DNA of 64,000 bases from NCBI GenBank assembly GCA_021272165.1, contig JAJSLK010000063.1, positions 26,528 to 90,527 of the forward strand. The letters run 5' to 3'. This document shows positions 62,647 to 64,000 of this stretch, one piece after another. Both the position numbers and the translations under genes were made by a program. This stretch comes from Methylacidiphilales bacterium. Its GTDB lineage: Bacteria > Verrucomicrobiota > Verrucomicrobiia > Methylacidiphilales > UBA1321. How positions within the stretch are numbered: position 1 is the stretch's first letter; every line of letters begins with the position of its first letter. Under the pieces are notes generated by a model. It did no database searches. It was given only the letters and a program-made list of their open reading frames with translations, and was not told the DNA's origin.

Positions 62647-62872
62647 TTATAACTTTGTAAGTTTTTAATGACAAGAAGGATGCGACTTGAATCGAGCCGT
62701 ACTTAGAGGTGATACTGACTGCCGATTCAGGTTGCAAGTTATTGATCTAAAACGAGGTATGACTCTGAAAAATTGAGCGAAAACAGCGGGCGTGTTCAAA
62801 AAGGGGGGCCCTTTGCTTACCTCTGGAACAGGTGCCTAAAAACCGCGTTCATAAATCGGGCAGTTTTTGAAC

Positions 62873-62918
62873 GAAACCGGTTTCCGGTTTCTCGCCGTCT
62901 CCGTAGGGTATAGTTGTG
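62873..62918 (+). promoter_or_regulatory. Leader/operator of the serine recombinase gene (copy A)
   Basis: Contains the perfect palindrome GAAACCGGTTTC (62873-62884), then CTCCGTAGGGTATAGTTGTGAAA, which recurs almost unchanged before the gene at 63572. Confidence 0.5.
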
Positions 62919-63521
62919 AAAGTTGCCCTCTACGCCCGAGTTTCTACTGACGAACAAACAGTCAGCCAACAACTTGATGTCCTGCGGGGTGATTGCCAAC
63001 GTCACGGCTGGAACATCATTGAGGAGATTGATGACACCATTTCCGGCATGACCTTTACCAGAAAGGGCCTTGATCGGCTCATGGGACTCGTCAGGCGGAA
63101 GAAAATCGATCTGATTGTGGCCCACAAGTTGGACCGGCTTGGCCGTTCCCTGCCGCACCTGGCGCAGATGATTGGCGAATTTGAGGCGAATGGGGTTGCC
63201 TTGTTCATTCCGGGACAAGGCATCGACACGAGGCTGGCGAACCCAGCGGGACGGCTCCAGCTTCACATTTTGATGGCCGTGGCTGATTTTGAGCGGGCTT
63301 TGATTTCGGAACGGACCACGCTCAAGCTGCGAGCGCTGCAGGCAGCAGGTAAGCATGTTGGCAGGCCGAAAATGCTGGCGAGTGTCAAAGGACGGGCTCA
63401 GGCGGTCTGTGAGCGGGTACTGGCCACCACGGGAAAGCTTCCAACCTGCCGGGCCTTGGCAACCGAACTGAGCATGTCCATCGGCTCGGCTCACTCACTT
63501 ATGCGTGGGCTTAGAAATTAA
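62916..63521 (+). CDS. Serine recombinase (resolvase/invertase)
   Basis: A 201-residue protein from GTG 62916. VALYARVSTDEQTVSQQLD has the catalytic Ser10, then GMTFTRKGLDRLM, AHKLDRLGRSLPHL and DFERALISERTTLKL, the standard catalytic core with its Arg residues. The C-terminal HTH is around LPTCRALATELSMSIGSAHSLM. Small-type resolvase, possibly resolving multimers of the element or inverting DNA. Confidence 0.92.
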   Translation: MKVALYARVSTDEQTVSQQLDVLRGDCQRHGWNIIEEIDDTISGMTFTRKGLDRLMGLVRRKKIDLIVAHKLDRLGRSLPHLAQMIGEFEANGVALFIPGQGIDTRLANPAGRLQLHILMAVADFERALISERTTLKLRALQAAGKHVGRPKMLASVKGRAQAVCERVLATTGKLPTCRALATELSMSIGSAHSLMRGLRN

Positions 63522-63526
63522 TATTC

Positions 63527-63574
63527 AAATACCTGGTTTCCGGCTCTGATCTCGCTCCGTATGGTCTTGTTGTG
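63527..63574 (+). promoter_or_regulatory. Leader/operator copy B, before the small SAP-like gene
   Basis: CTGGTTTCCGG...CTCCGTATGGTCTTGTTGTGAAA repeats copy A at 62873-62918 with few changes and ends in the same GTGAAA start. Confidence 0.45.
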
Positions 63575-63811
63575 AAAAGACTTTTTAAACTGATGGCTGC
63601 GGGAATGCTGATGGCTTCGCCGCTGGTGAAGGTGAACACGAACCGCCATGCTTTCGCCCAGGTCCAGCGCATCGGGTCGGGAAAGCCGGACCTCGCTCGC
63701 CTGACCGTGAAGGAACTCCGAGCGATGGCGACCGCGATGAAGATCAAGGGCCGGAGCAAAGCGCGGCGAAAGGCGCAACTCGTGGCGCTGATCCAGAAGG
63801 CCAGCCAATAA
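63572..63811 (+). CDS. Small protein with a SAP/Rho-N-like helix pair
   Basis: A 79-residue protein from GTG 63572. The N-terminus is weakly hydrophobic (LFKLMAAGMLMASPL). The C-terminal half LARLTVKELRAMATAMKIKGRSKARRKAQLVALIQKA matches SAP/Rho-N modules that bind nucleic acid. The start has the same leader as the serine recombinase gene. Confidence 0.6.
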   Translation: MKRLFKLMAAGMLMASPLVKVNTNRHAFAQVQRIGSGKPDLARLTVKELRAMATAMKIKGRSKARRKAQLVALIQKASQ

Positions 63812-63860
63812 ACATTCTCGACCCCGGTGGCGGGTGATCCCCGGATTTTGAAACACACAC

Positions 63861-64000
63861 CTAGTGTTGTGTCCCTGAAATACGCGAAAGTAATCTTTCG
63901 AGCTTGAGGAAAATGGATTCGGCGGTGGCAGTCCAGGCGAAGGGTTTGGCCGTGCGATTGTAAGCTTCGACGAAAGCGTCGATCTTGCGGATCAAATCCT
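63861..64000 (-). mobile_element. IS630-family transposase, C-terminal end (continues beyond window)
   Basis: The minus-strand frame runs from the window edge to TAG 63861-63863: LIRKIDAFVEAYNRTAKPFAWTATAESIFLKLERLLSRISGTQH, the characteristic C-terminus of IS630 transposases (DDE_3). The remainder and the other IS end lie outside the window. Confidence 0.9.

Overview
The window looks like chromosomal DNA of a Gram-negative bacterium, most probably from the Verrucomicrobiota/PVC group. It has an OprB-type porin, a long (434-residue) IspH, a FecR / outer-membrane protein / CHASE2-cyclase cluster, DUF3300 and DUF4410 proteins, and a serine recombinase and tyrosine integrase of types common in that phylum. 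The phylum is inferred from gene content only; there is no rRNA here. Most genes are GC-rich. AT-richer DNA at about 29.8-31.05 kb and 41.5-43.98 kb marks recent arrivals.

Layout. (1) 1-3.8 kb, minus strand: a polysaccharide/nucleotide-sugar operon with a C-methyltransferase, a sugar-phosphate nucleotidyltransferase, an SDR epimerase/dehydratase and an LhgO-type oxidase. (2) 3.9-9.8 kb: a graveyard of conjugative and phage-related genes, with a frameshifted MobF relaxase remnant, a coupling-protein fragment joined to an HTH domain, an ECF-like sigma factor and a truncated Lit-like (U49) protease. (3) 9.87-27.25 kb: an island bounded by an intact tRNA-Leu(CAA) and a 38-bp near-copy of that tRNA's 5' half. 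It holds envelope/stress-type genes (DUF3300, lipoprotein hydrolase, DUF4239-like, DUF4410, AsmA-like), two-component genes, a hybrid kinase translationally coupled to a response-regulator cyclase, and Mu-like prophage scraps fused to host genes. Three copies of an 18-bp imperfect palindrome lie in its intergenic spaces.

(4) 27.3-37.7 kb: the polysaccharide locus resumes with the CDP-3,6-dideoxyhexose enzymes DdhC, DdhB and DdhA, a further SDR, GT2 and GT9 glycosyltransferases and a large membrane protein. It is interrupted by an AT-rich toxin-antitoxin-like pair (29.9-30.65 kb) and a MITE. (5) 36.9-41.3 kb: housekeeping genes pyrH, hpt, ispH, a ferredoxin and a phosphofructokinase. (6) 41.47-43.98 kb: a tRNA-Ser gene split into a 5' half and a 3' end by a 2.4-kb AT-rich insert that carries a complete tRNA-Ser(UGA) and three unknown genes. 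(7) 44-57.2 kb: a TylF-like methyltransferase, GlcD-like oxidase, FMN reductase, porin, FecR/outer-membrane protein/CHASE2-cyclase cluster, a gluconokinase with an in-frame stop, an aldo-keto reductase and a zinc alcohol dehydrogenase. (8) 57.2 kb to the end: an integrative element beginning at a tRNA 3'-end fragment, with integrase, excisionase-like, primase, RepA-like ATPase and serine recombinase genes, running into an IS630-type transposase at the window edge.

The most promising little-described items are the PARP-like toxin/antitoxin pair, the tRNA-Ser-splitting insert that supplies its own tRNA-Ser, the receiver-domain/Mu-gpI chimera, the HTH/coupling-protein chimera and the 18-bp palindromic element of the island.
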